From positions 1 to 21,252 of the forward strand of contig CAZBNS010000022.1 of assembly GCA_964493475.1 (NCBI GenBank): 21,252 nucleotides of DNA, in the 5' to 3' direction. The position numbers and the translations under genes are program-made. Shown piece after piece: positions 1 through 7,521 of the stretch. Source of the stretch: CALXSC01 sp964493475 (lineage in GTDB: Bacteria > Pseudomonadota > Alphaproteobacteria > Rickettsiales > UBA1997). The notes under the pieces were generated by a model, which saw only the letters and a list, made by a program, of their open reading frames with translations, did not search any database and was not told the DNA's origin. Numbering within the stretch: position 1 is the first letter of the stretch; the number at the start of each line of letters is the position of its first letter.

Positions 1-23
1 CAGCTACGGAATGACATACTTCA

Positions 24-150
24 TGGTGTTGGGTCTTTTTCGTGGTGTTGGGTCTCCGAACCCAACACTTGATGTTATCTCAAAGTTAAACCAAAAAATA
101 AATTAAGATTTGATATTTTTAGGTGTTGGGTTCGGAGACCCAACACCACG
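24..150. repeat. Cluster of inverted hairpin repeats (REP/BIME-like)
   Basis: The 28-bp stretch at 41-68 and its exact reverse complement at 123-150 flank an AT-rich spacer of about 54 bp. Each copy is itself a hairpin with a perfect 9-bp stem, GTGTTGGGT pairing with ACCCAACAC across a 6-nt loop. A truncated direct copy of the left arm (TGGTGTTGGGTCT) lies at 24-36, just before the full copy at 43-55. The GC-rich stems stand out from the AT-rich surroundings. This resembles repetitive extragenic palindromes arranged as an inverted pair. No coding frame or transposase is present. Confidence 0.8.
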
Positions 151-221
151 AGAATAGTATATAATAAATGATTTATTATTTCTACAATACTTTTACTATC
201 AAACCAATCAATCAATTAAGC

Positions 222-256
222 TAAAACCAAAACCCCAGTATAACTGAGGTTTTAGT
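222..256 (-). terminator. Probable terminator of the 294-1223 gene
   Basis: A 10-bp stem with one mismatch (229-238 with 244-253, loop of 5) is followed, reading minus, by a T-rich run (GGTTTTGGTTTT). It lies about 40 bases past the stop codon of the minus-strand gene ending at 294. A smaller 6-bp hairpin (270-275 with 281-286) lies between them. The A-run on the other side means it could also terminate plus-strand transcription. Confidence 0.55.
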
Positions 257-293
257 ATTCAATAAATTTGGAATAATTTCTATTCCAAAAAAT

Positions 294-1223
294 TTAACTC
301 TTTATGTTTTGTTTAGTCGCATCTTTCAAATCTTGCAATATTGTTGCTTTAGCTGCTTCAACTCTTTCTCCAGATTTTATACTAGACATTGTTCTTAAAA
401 TTTTTTGACCTTTTCCCAACCCAGGACGACCATTATCCATTAATCTTTTTTGAGCTGTATTACCCTTTTTATATTTTCCAAATATATCACCAATTCCTTT
501 ACCTGCATTTTCTAGTCCTGTAGTAAATGTTTCAACGCCATCAACTACTTTCCTTTCTACTTCTATACTTTTCCCAGTCATTACAGCAAATTTTCTTTCT
601 TCAGTCTTTAGTGTAGCTTCAATATCACTATCAGTTGCACCAGAAAGTTTTTTTTGCCATTTCTTTCTCAGCCCAAAAGTAACAACATCAAGAGCTCTGC
701 TTTTTTTACTTCGTTTATAGCACAATTCTGCTGCCTTTAATCTTAAAGCTTTCTTTTCTTGTGAATCAGTTGTGTTTTTTAATATAATTTGTATTTGTTT
801 TAACTCTATAATCCTATCCGCTTTTCCTTGTATTTTGGTATCTAAAGCTTTCTTTTTTGTAGTATATCTATCAACGGCCTCACGGAATTTGGAGTCAGTC
901 TTATAGAAATTATAGAATTTATTTTTTTGGAGTGCTGTTTCTGCTCCAAATTCTCCGGCTAGGCTAGTTAATTCTACTCTTTTGGGATCTTTTTCAATTT
1001 TTTCAACCTCTGCTTCAGCCTTTTTAATCATTCCCATTTCATAATCAGTATTACCTTTTTCTTTAGCTTTTTCTTTAGCTTTTTCTTCTATTTTTTTTCT
1101 TTGTTCCCCTTCTGGTATCTTTCGCCAGACTTCTTCTTCTTGTTCATTTTCGCCAAATAGCCAATCTAAAAATTGCTGCTTAGGAGTTTTAGGACTCTTC
1201 TCATTATATACAAAACTTTCCAT
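294..1223 (-). CDS. Uncharacterised highly charged protein, 309 aa
   Basis: I do not recognise this protein. It is rich in Lys and Glu throughout, has no signal peptide and no membrane segment, and looks helical. A region starting about 40 residues in is made of KIEEKAKEKAKEK-type runs suited to a coiled coil or extended helix. A Lys/Arg-rich central part contains the segment ALDVVTFGLRKKWQKKL. The C-terminal third is Gly/Lys-rich (GLENAGKGIGDIFGKYKKG). The frame stays open upstream to a TTG at 1286, but the first ATG, at 1223, opens a more natural soluble N-terminus (MESFVYNEKSPKTPK). Neither start has a clear Shine-Dalgarno site. It follows yidC on the same strand, about 100 bases after the yidC stop, and ends before a terminator-like hairpin. 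Nucleic-acid binding or an effector role would both fit the charge, but nothing proves either. Confidence 0.7.
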   Translation of the reverse strand: MESFVYNEKSPKTPKQQFLDWLFGENEQEEEVWRKIPEGEQRKKIEEKAKEKAKEKGNTDYEMGMIKKAEAEVEKIEKDPKRVELTSLAGEFGAETALQKNKFYNFYKTDSKFREAVDRYTTKKKALDTKIQGKADRIIELKQIQIILKNTTDSQEKKALRLKAAELCYKRSKKSRALDVVTFGLRKKWQKKLSGATDSDIEATLKTEERKFAVMTGKSIEVERKVVDGVETFTTGLENAGKGIGDIFGKYKKGNTAQKRLMDNGRPGLGKGQKILRTMSSIKSGERVEAAKATILQDLKDATKQNIKS

Positions 1224-1325
1224 ATTTATTATCTTATCATTCAACTTGATATTGAATATATCATAAAATATAGAAAAAGCAAGCAATAATTAAACAAATA
1301 AACAGAAATATAACTCGCAGTAAAA

Positions 1326-3044
1326 CTATTTATTTGGTTTTTTTCCTATTTTCTTTTCAACATAATACTGTTGAAATATGCTAATAATATTGCTAAACGT
1401 CCAATAAACAAGCAATCCTGCGGGCATGCTGGCAAATAAAAATAAAAATATAATTGGCATTAATTTGGTTGCGTTTTGCATTTCGTTATTTCCTCCGCTG
1501 ACACTGTTTGTCATTTTTTGTTGAATCCACATTGTTAATGACATTAAGCATGGCAAAAGTCCAATGTGAAGAAAATTAACATGGTAAGGCAGCAGGCCAA
1601 ATAAATTCCATATTGTAGTTGGGTCTTTTTCTGCTAAGTTTTTAATGTACCAGATAAATGGCGCTTGTCTCATGTCAATGGAAATGACGAGAACTTTATA
1701 GAGTGCGAAAAATACTGGAATTTGAACTAGCATTGGAAGACAACCGGAAAGCGGGCTGATGTTTTCTTTTTTGTATAGTTCCATCATTTCTTTATTCATT
1801 CTCATTTTATCGTTGGAAAATTTGGCCTTTAAATTGTCAACTTTTGGCTGAATTTCTTTCATTCTTGCCATTGATACAAATGATTTTTTTGTAAATGGAT
1901 ACATTATCATTTTTACAAGAAGTGTTAAAAGTAAAATTGCGACGCCAAAATTGCCTAAGAAGTTGTAAAACATTTTTAGGATTATATAGATTGGTTTTGT
2001 TAAGAAGTAAAACCAGCCAAAGTCAACGGCTCTGTCGAATAAAAGCAAATCATATTGGAAAGCGTAGGAATCTAAGAGGCTTAATATTTTTGGCCCTGCA
2101 AATAATAAATTATCTGATTGAACGGTTTGTTTTGAATTGATAATTATGTCGTCGCTTTTGAAATTGGCAACAAAATGGTTATTTGTATATTCAACTTTAA
2201 CGTCGTTGATATTTTTTGTGTCTTTTGTTTGCGTTAAAACAACCAGCCAATATTTGTCTGTCCAGCCAGCCCAATTGAAATCGTTTTTAAATTCGAATTT
2301 TTTCTTTTCAAGCTTATTGTATTTTATTTCTTCAACGGTTCTGTCAAAAGCACCGATAAATCCTTGATGAACGCTCACTGCATTATCAAACTCTGTTGGC
2401 ATTTTTCTGCTTATGACATTATGAATTTTCAAAATGAATGTATTATCGGTCGTATTAATGACTTTTTGTTGAAAATTAAACATGTAATTAGAGTCTATGG
2501 AAACTATAACTTGAAAAATCAAGCCGTTTTTATTTTTATATGATAAAGTAATGGGATTATTAAGACTTAGAATATCTCCATCTGTCTGCCATAATGTATT
2601 TTGATTTGGCAAGTCTAAATTTTTGTCTTCACTTTCCCAGCTAAAATTTACAAAATAGCTATTTTGTGATGCCTGCGGAGATAATAATTTTACATTTTCA
2701 TTAGAATTAATTGCTTTTTTATATTTTGTTAAAACTAAATCGTCAAAAACTAACCCTCTAAGATTAATGCTTCCTGTTAAATTTTCTGTCTGTATTTTTA
2801 AAGTTTTTGTTTCTAAATTATTAGCCTGCTCAACTATTGAAACTTCTTTTTCAATTTTATTTTTTTCTTTTGGTTCTTCTTTTTTAACTTCAATTGTTTG
2901 CTCTTGTTTAATTTCGTTTTCGGCTTTTAATTGTTCTTGCGGCACAATTTTTTTGCCATAATATCTAATCCAGAAAAACACCAGAGCAGTTGATAATAAA
3001 GTTGCTACCAATATTCTTTTATTGTAATCGTTATTGTTTTGCAT
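1326..3044 (-). CDS. yidC: Membrane protein insertase YidC
   Basis: YidC/Oxa1-family insertase, 572 aa, the usual length for the Gram-negative form. It folds and inserts inner-membrane proteins with SecYEG or alone. An N-terminal transmembrane helix (about residues 9-28) is followed by a Lys/Glu-rich linker and the large periplasmic beta-domain (about 75-340), including the conserved stretch NWAGWTDKYW near 257-266. The Oxa1 core follows (about 345-565) with motifs MYPFTKKSFVSMARMKEIQP, GCLPMLVQIPVFFALY and PAGLLVYWTFSNIISIFQQY. The tail is short and basic (EKKIGKKPNK). The position matching E. coli Arg366 in the hydrophilic groove is Lys378 (LLVKMIMYP). Starts at ATG 3044 with a weak GGAA upstream. 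Unlike in many proteobacteria, rnpA and rpmH are not adjacent. Confidence 0.97.
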   Translation of the reverse strand: MQNNNDYNKRILVATLLSTALVFFWIRYYGKKIVPQEQLKAENEIKQEQTIEVKKEEPKEKNKIEKEVSIVEQANNLETKTLKIQTENLTGSINLRGLVFDDLVLTKYKKAINSNENVKLLSPQASQNSYFVNFSWESEDKNLDLPNQNTLWQTDGDILSLNNPITLSYKNKNGLIFQVIVSIDSNYMFNFQQKVINTTDNTFILKIHNVISRKMPTEFDNAVSVHQGFIGAFDRTVEEIKYNKLEKKKFEFKNDFNWAGWTDKYWLVVLTQTKDTKNINDVKVEYTNNHFVANFKSDDIIINSKQTVQSDNLLFAGPKILSLLDSYAFQYDLLLFDRAVDFGWFYFLTKPIYIILKMFYNFLGNFGVAILLLTLLVKMIMYPFTKKSFVSMARMKEIQPKVDNLKAKFSNDKMRMNKEMMELYKKENISPLSGCLPMLVQIPVFFALYKVLVISIDMRQAPFIWYIKNLAEKDPTTIWNLFGLLPYHVNFLHIGLLPCLMSLTMWIQQKMTNSVSGGNNEMQNATKLMPIIFLFLFASMPAGLLVYWTFSNIISIFQQYYVEKKIGKKPNK

Positions 3045-3322
3045 ATGTTAATAAATTCCATTCAATACAGATTGATAGTGTATAAATAAAAAATAAAAAA
3101 TCTACTTAAAAAATAGTGGTGAGCGAGAATTACTAATTTTTAATGCGTTTTATATTGGGTTAAGTCTTATTAAAAAAGGTTTTTATTCTAAGGGTAAATG
3201 GGTTGTAAAAAGCATATAATCTAAGAAAGCAACAGGAGGCTTTACTAATTAAACAGTAAAAAATCATATAGTTGAAAAATAAATTAATTAAATCATATTA
3301 TATAGAAAAATAAAGGAAAGTT
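3045..3322. promoter_or_regulatory. Divergent intergenic region between yidC and the hydrolase
   Basis: This 278-bp AT-rich stretch holds the start signals of both neighbours. A perfect plus-strand TATAAT lies at 3215-3220 but has no good -35 partner. A strong AGGAGG at 3234-3239 is not followed by any ATG, GTG or TTG at usable distance. The hydrolase has its own AAGGAAAG site just before its ATG at 3323. I see no ORF of substance. Confidence 0.35.
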
Positions 3323-4069
3323 ATGGAACAAAAATTATGGATAGATAATAAAAATTATATTACATATAAAGTCTTTAATAATAATTCAAAATACGATTTT
3401 GACATTCTATATTTACATGGATTCTGTGGAGATATGGACGGAACTAAAGGAACATTGATTGAAAATATTGCAAAAAACAATAATATTGATTTAATAAAGT
3501 TAAATTATTTAGGACATGGAACTTCTAGTGGCAAAATGACTGATTTTACCACAACTGATTGGTTTAACAATATAAAGCTTGTTATTGATAAACTCTCAAA
3601 TAAAAAATTGCTGATAATCGGCAGTAGTATGGGTGGATGGTTTAGTTATTTGATTGCCCTAGAATATGCTAATAAAGTTAAGGGAATTATTACTTTCGCA
3701 GCAGCCATAGATTTCTTAACTGTTCTTATTAAACCATTAGCTGATTTAAGCAAAGAAATTGCCTACGAAATAATAAATGACGATGGAACATCAAGTGGAA
3801 ATTTAATTACTAAAAAATTACTATTAGATGGCGAAAAATATAACTTATTTAATAAAAAGGATTTAACTTTTAATTTTCCAATTAGAATGCTCCATGGAAT
3901 GCAGGATAATTTAATTCCCTATAATATTTCAATAAAGTTTGCTGAAAAAATTAAATGTAAAGATCTAGAAGTAATCTTAGTCAAGAATGCGGATCATAGA
4001 TTTAAAATGGAAAATAATCAAGAGGTTTTAAAGAAAGCCATTGAAGATTTTATAAAAATTTTAAAATAG
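3323..4069 (+). CDS. Alpha/beta hydrolase, ABHD10-like serine hydrolase
   Basis: Single-domain alpha/beta hydrolase of 248 aa, cytoplasmic by absence of a signal peptide. The oxyanion-hole strand is LYLHGFCGDMDGTKG (about 29-43). The nucleophile elbow GSSMGG places the catalytic Ser at 102. The acid is probably Asp195 (HGMQDNLIP) and the base His225 (NADHRF). The pattern HGFCGDMDGTK, then NYLGHGTSSG, then GSSMGGW resembles the alphaproteobacterial/mitochondrial ABHD10 group, whose eukaryotic member is a depalmitoylating and glucuronide-cleaving serine hydrolase. The substrate here is unknown. The ATG at 3323 has a clear AAGGAAAG ribosome site about 5 bases upstream. It stands alone on the plus strand between minus-strand genes and is probably monocistronic. 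Confidence 0.9.
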   Translation: MEQKLWIDNKNYITYKVFNNNSKYDFDILYLHGFCGDMDGTKGTLIENIAKNNNIDLIKLNYLGHGTSSGKMTDFTTTDWFNNIKLVIDKLSNKKLLIIGSSMGGWFSYLIALEYANKVKGIITFAAAIDFLTVLIKPLADLSKEIAYEIINDDGTSSGNLITKKLLLDGEKYNLFNKKDLTFNFPIRMLHGMQDNLIPYNISIKFAEKIKCKDLEVILVKNADHRFKMENNQEVLKKAIEDFIKILK

Positions 4070-4170
4070 GAAATATTTAGCCAAATATATTTTATAATAA
4101 TCTTTTCTCTTAACATAGTAAAGATTGTCCTTGGTTGTTAAACTGATTTTCTTCACCACTGCTCGTAATC

Positions 4171-4215
4171 TTTCCCCTCCTTGAGGGGAAATGTCCGAAG
4201 GACAAAGGGGAGCTA
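4171..4215. repeat. Extragenic hairpin repeat, copy 1
   Basis: A perfect 9-bp hairpin (TTTCCCCTC at 4171-4179 with GAGGGGAAA at 4183-4191) is followed at once by a 5-bp hairpin (TGTCC/GGACA, 4192-4204). The end, ACAAAGGGGAGC, recurs in copies at about 14731 and 21117. The copy lies after the stop of the plus-strand hydrolase gene and could stop transcription. A 66-codon minus-strand reading frame across it is only a shadow. Confidence 0.7.
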
Positions 4216-4261
4216 CATTATAGAAATATTTTTGGCTTAAAATATTATTACATAAAGCCAC

Positions 4262-4280
4262 CTACCAGCCAAGCTGGTAG
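4262..4280. repeat. Short perfect hairpin CTACCAGC/GCTGGTAG
   Basis: An 8-bp perfect stem with a 3-nt loop lies between the extragenic repeat and the gap terminator. No T-run follows on either strand, so it is not a classical terminator. Its GC-rich stem suggests a separate small palindromic element. Confidence 0.5.
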
Positions 4281-4310
4281 CATTACTCTAGCTAATGATT
4301 TAGTGCCAAA

Positions 4311-4342
4311 ATAAGACCACCAGATTTTTCTAGTGGTCTTAT
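4311..4342 (-). terminator. Terminator of the gap transcription unit
   Basis: A perfect 10-bp stem (ATAAGACCAC at 4311-4320 with GTGGTCTTAT at 4333-4342, loop of 12) starts about 20 bases beyond the gap stop codon. Reading minus, a short T-run (ATTTTGG) follows the stem. Position and stem quality fit an intrinsic terminator, though the T-tract is short. Confidence 0.75.
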
Positions 4343-4362
4343 GTTTTAAATGATAGACTAAA

Positions 4363-5376
4363 CTATTTCCAAATCAAGCAAAGGTCTAACATTCTGTTGG
4401 AATAACCCCATTCGTTGTCATACCATGCGCCAACTCTAACAAAGTTTTTGCTTAAAACTTTAGTTTGAGAAACATCAAAAATACAGCTGTGGTCATTATG
4501 CATTAAGTCAATAGAAACAACTTCATCAGCGACAATTTCTATTACGCCATGAGTTTTTGCGTCTTTAGAAGCTTTTTGCATAGCGGCATTGATTTCTTCA
4601 ACTGTTGTTTCTTTTTTAGAAACGAAACTTAAGTCAACAAATGAAACATTTGGAGTTGGAACTCTTATTGAAACACCGTCTAATTTTCCTTTTAATTGAG
4701 GCAAAACTAAGCCAACAGCTTTAGCAGCGCCAGTTGATGTAGGAATCATAGAAACGGCACCAGCTCTGGATCTTCTTAAGTCTTTGTGAACTCTATCCAA
4801 AATATTTTGGTCGTTAGTATATGAGTGAATTGTTGTCATGTGGCCTTTTTCAATTCCAAATACTTCGTCTAAAACTTTAGCCATAGGAGCTAAACAGTTA
4901 GTAGTGCAAGAAGCGTTAGAAATTATATCATCGCTTGCTTTTAATTCTTGATCATTAACACCTAAAACAATTGTTTTAACTGAGTCTGATGTTTTAGTTG
5001 GACCGGACATCATAACTTTCTTAGCACCGGCAGTAATGTGTTTTGCAGCTGATTCTCTATCCAAAAATAAACCTGTGCATTCAAGAACCACGTCAATACC
5101 CATAGCTTTCCAAGGTAAATTTGTAGCTTCTTTTTCAGAAACAACTTTAATTGTTTTTCCGTTAACAATCATGCTGCCATTTTCAATTTTAGCTTCGCCA
5201 TCAAATCTGCCGTGAGCTGAGTCATATTTTAATAAATAAAGATTAGTTTCTAACGGTGCTAAATCGTTAATTGCAACGATTTCCAAATCTTTATATTTTT
5301 TTTGGTTTTCAAAGAATGCTCTTAAAACGCATCTTCCAATTCTTCCAAAACCATTTATAGCAATTTTTGTAGTCAT
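4363..5376 (-). CDS. gap: Glyceraldehyde-3-phosphate dehydrogenase, type I
   Basis: Converts glyceraldehyde 3-phosphate, phosphate and NAD+ to 1,3-bisphosphoglycerate in the cytoplasm. At 337 aa it has the normal length. The N-terminal Rossmann motif is INGFGRIGR (about 7-15), with Asp38 (AINDLAP) placed to bind the adenosine ribose of NAD. The catalytic Cys157 sits in SNASCTTNC and the base His184 in TIHSYT. Also present are MIPTSTGAAKAVG and the C-terminal NEWGYSNRMLDL. Starts at ATG 5376 with AGGAAAA upstream. It begins 26 bases after the IalB-family gene on the same strand, so the two are probably co-transcribed, and it ends at a hairpin terminator. No pgk or other glycolytic gene is adjacent. 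All catalytic residues look intact. Confidence 0.97.
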   Translation of the reverse strand: MTTKIAINGFGRIGRCVLRAFFENQKKYKDLEIVAINDLAPLETNLYLLKYDSAHGRFDGEAKIENGSMIVNGKTIKVVSEKEATNLPWKAMGIDVVLECTGLFLDRESAAKHITAGAKKVMMSGPTKTSDSVKTIVLGVNDQELKASDDIISNASCTTNCLAPMAKVLDEVFGIEKGHMTTIHSYTNDQNILDRVHKDLRRSRAGAVSMIPTSTGAAKAVGLVLPQLKGKLDGVSIRVPTPNVSFVDLSFVSKKETTVEEINAAMQKASKDAKTHGVIEIVADEVVSIDLMHNDHSCIFDVSQTKVLSKNFVRVGAWYDNEWGYSNRMLDLCLIWK

Positions 5377-5402
5377 ATTTTCCTATTTATTAATTAATAA
5401 TA

Positions 5403-5933
5403 TTACTTTTTATTATTTCCAACTTTTGTGTCATAATAAATAAGTAATTTTGGAAACTCAGCTAAAGAAATTTTAGCAGTAATTTCCTTTTCCCTGTTAA
5501 CAGCCTGAGGGTCATTAACAGTAAATCTAATATATATAATCTGTCCGTTTTTAATTTGATTTAACATCATTTTTTGTTTTGATGGAGAAAATGGAATAAT
5601 TCCATATTCATCATTCTTAACGATAGTATCAGAAGAAATTAATTCATTTTTATCAATCTTAAATTTTAATGTGCTTCCTTCTTTGGCTGATGGAATTATA
5701 ATTACAACTTGATTTGCAACTTTGTTATTTGGTTGAATATAAATAGAAGAATTTTCATTAAAAAATGTAGAAAAAATTTTACAATCAATCTTCTCCATCA
5801 TTTCATCTTCTTCACAAGAAATCGTCCAATCTCCAAATTTTTTTTCATCTTTTGAAATATTATCTATTAATTCAGCGGCAAATAAATTACTAGAAAATAC
5901 AAAGTACAAAATAATGCAAAATATCTTTCTCAT
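5403..5933 (-). CDS. Exported IalB-family protein
   Basis: Invasion-associated locus B (IalB) family protein, 176 aa from the ATG at 5933. The N-terminus is a standard signal peptide (MRKIFCIILYFVFSSNLFAA) with likely cleavage after Ala19 or Ala20. The mature part opens with the family hallmark FGDWTISC followed by a second Cys (KIDCKI), Cys40 and Cys51, likely a disulphide in the periplasm. The rest is beta-rich. In Bartonella IalB is linked to erythrocyte invasion, but the family is widespread in alphaproteobacteria, including free-living ones, so an invasion role cannot be assumed. An upstream in-frame TTG at 5966 would add 11 residues before the signal peptide and is unlikely. gap follows closely on the same strand. 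Confidence 0.85.
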   Translation of the reverse strand: MRKIFCIILYFVFSSNLFAAELIDNISKDEKKFGDWTISCEEDEMMEKIDCKIFSTFFNENSSIYIQPNNKVANQVVIIIPSAKEGSTLKFKIDKNELISSDTIVKNDEYGIIPFSPSKQKMMLNQIKNGQIIYIRFTVNDPQAVNREKEITAKISLAEFPKLLIYYDTKVGNNKK

Positions 5934-6094
5934 AACTTTTTTTATTGTTGAATAATTAACTAACAATATTTAAAAATCTATTATTTTAATTTATAATAGT
6001 TTTTTCCCATAGTCCCATATAATTAATACTATTTTTTAAAAAGTCCAGTATTTTTTATTTTTATATAATTATTCAAACAATCTTAGAAGTAGTT

Positions 6095-7483
6095 TTATAA
6101 AGATTTTTCAATTTTATCAACAATTTCAGCAAATTCCGAATTATCTTGCAATTCCTTTTCTATTTTATTACAAGCAAACATAACGGTTGCATGGTTTTTA
6201 TTTCCAAATTCTCTTCCGATTTCAGAAAAACTTTTTTTAGTAAGTTTTTTTGACAAATAACAAGCTACTTGTCTTGGCAACGAGAACTTTCTATCTCTTT
6301 TGTCTGATAATAGTTCTAATTTTGTAATTTTATAGAAATCTACAACTTTTTGTTGGATTTTTTGAATTGTTATAACTTTGTTATTTGCGGAAATTGTTTC
6401 TTTTAATATATTTTTTATAACATCTAAATTTATATTTTGATTTACAAACTTTTGATGAATTAACAACTTTTTAATTGTACCTTCTATGTCTCTATTTGTA
6501 GAAATAACATTCTGAGCTATATATTCAAACACTTCATCACTACAATTTAAACCTAAAATCTGAGCTTTCTTTTTCGCTAATTCAAGCCTCATTTCATAAT
6601 TTGGCATTAAAATATCAACAACTATTCCGCCAGACATTCTTGATTTTAGTTGATTGTCAATATTTTCCATGTTTTCCGGAGATTTGTCGCAAGCCATAAT
6701 AATTTTTTTGTTATCGCTTAGTAGTGCGTTAAATGTGTAAAAAAACTCTTTTTGTGTTCCGTCTTTACCAGCAATAAATTGTATGTCGTCAATTAATAAA
6801 ATATCAATATTTCTAAATTGTTCTTTAAATTCATTAATATTTTTATTTTGCAGAGACCTAACGAACAAATACATAAATTTTTCAGCTGATAAATAAACCA
6901 CATTTTTATTCTTGCACTTATTTTTAAACTCCCAAGCCATAGCTTGTATTAAATGTGTTTTGCCTAAACCAACTTTTCCATAAACAAAAAACGGATTAAC
7001 ATTGAAACCCAAATCTTCTTCATTTATAATAGAATGAGCAACGGAACAAGCAAGTTTATTTGAATCTCCAACAACATAATTTTCAAAAGTATATAAAGGA
7101 TTTAATTCAGTTCCAACTGTAAAAATATTTTCATGCTCAGATAAATTTGAAACATTATTGGTATAAACTGGCAGCTCAGACTTTATCGTTTTATCAACTA
7201 TTATTTCTACATTCTTAACATTAAACTGTTCCAACAACAGTTGCCTAATGCCCTTTTTTAGCCAAATAATTTCACCATTTGCCTTCTTTTTTCTTCCATT
7301 TAAGAATTCCTTAGTAATCCATTCTTTAATAAATTTTGTTTCAACGGACACAGTGAGTTCAAAACCATTAAAAGAAACAAAATTTAATTTTGATAGCCAA
7401 GAATTATAAATCTCTATTCCAAACTCATTTTGGAAGAGTTTTTGCATATTTAACCAAATATTATTTTGCTCTAATTCTTGCAT
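6095..7483 (-). CDS. dnaA: Chromosomal replication initiator DnaA
   Basis: ATP-dependent origin-unwinding initiator, 462 aa. Domain I covers about 1-95 and a short linker about 96-125. The AAA+ domain (about 130-345) shows Walker A GKVGLGKTH (169-177), Walker B ILLIDDIQ (Asp232, Asp233), sensor 1 MACDKSPEN, the arginine-finger segment LKSRMSGG (Arg282) and sensor 2 NRDIEGTIKKL. The DNA-binding domain IV (about 375-462) has SLPRQVACYLSKKL and the signature helix. That signature reads GNKNHATV (427-434) where E. coli has GGRDHTTV, so base-contacting positions differ. The ATG at 7483 has only a weak upstream GGA and overlaps by one base the stop of an open leader frame. No dnaN or gyrB is adjacent, as is common in alphaproteobacteria. 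Confidence 0.97.
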   Translation of the reverse strand: MQELEQNNIWLNMQKLFQNEFGIEIYNSWLSKLNFVSFNGFELTVSVETKFIKEWITKEFLNGRKKKANGEIIWLKKGIRQLLLEQFNVKNVEIIVDKTIKSELPVYTNNVSNLSEHENIFTVGTELNPLYTFENYVVGDSNKLACSVAHSIINEEDLGFNVNPFFVYGKVGLGKTHLIQAMAWEFKNKCKNKNVVYLSAEKFMYLFVRSLQNKNINEFKEQFRNIDILLIDDIQFIAGKDGTQKEFFYTFNALLSDNKKIIMACDKSPENMENIDNQLKSRMSGGIVVDILMPNYEMRLELAKKKAQILGLNCSDEVFEYIAQNVISTNRDIEGTIKKLLIHQKFVNQNINLDVIKNILKETISANNKVITIQKIQQKVVDFYKITKLELLSDKRDRKFSLPRQVACYLSKKLTKKSFSEIGREFGNKNHATVMFACNKIEKELQDNSEFAEIVDKIEKSL

Positions 7484-7521
7484 TATAATCCAAATAATAA
7501 AACATTAAAACGAAACACCAT
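7483..7521 (-). CDS. Possible 12-codon leader ORF overlapping dnaA start
   Basis: The ATG at 7521 opens MVFRFNVLLFGL and stops with TAA at 7485-7483, whose last A is the first base of the dnaA ATG (TAATG). The frame stays open further upstream to about 7574. A strong AAGGAG lies at 7570-7565 (minus), 7 bases before an in-frame ATA and with no standard start codon at that spacing. Translation coupling to dnaA is possible. Chance is a real alternative in sequence this AT-rich. Confidence 0.25.
   Translation of the reverse strand: MVFRFNVLLFGL

Noticed and set aside
1618..1631. 14-bp identity (GTTGGGTCTTTTTC) between yidC and the repeat at 28-41
   Set aside because: One match of this length is expected by chance in a window this size, and it lies in coding sequence.
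4061..4261. 66-codon minus-strand ORF over the extragenic repeat
   Set aside because: It is a translation of the hairpin repeat and its flanks, with no ribosome site or plausible protein pattern.
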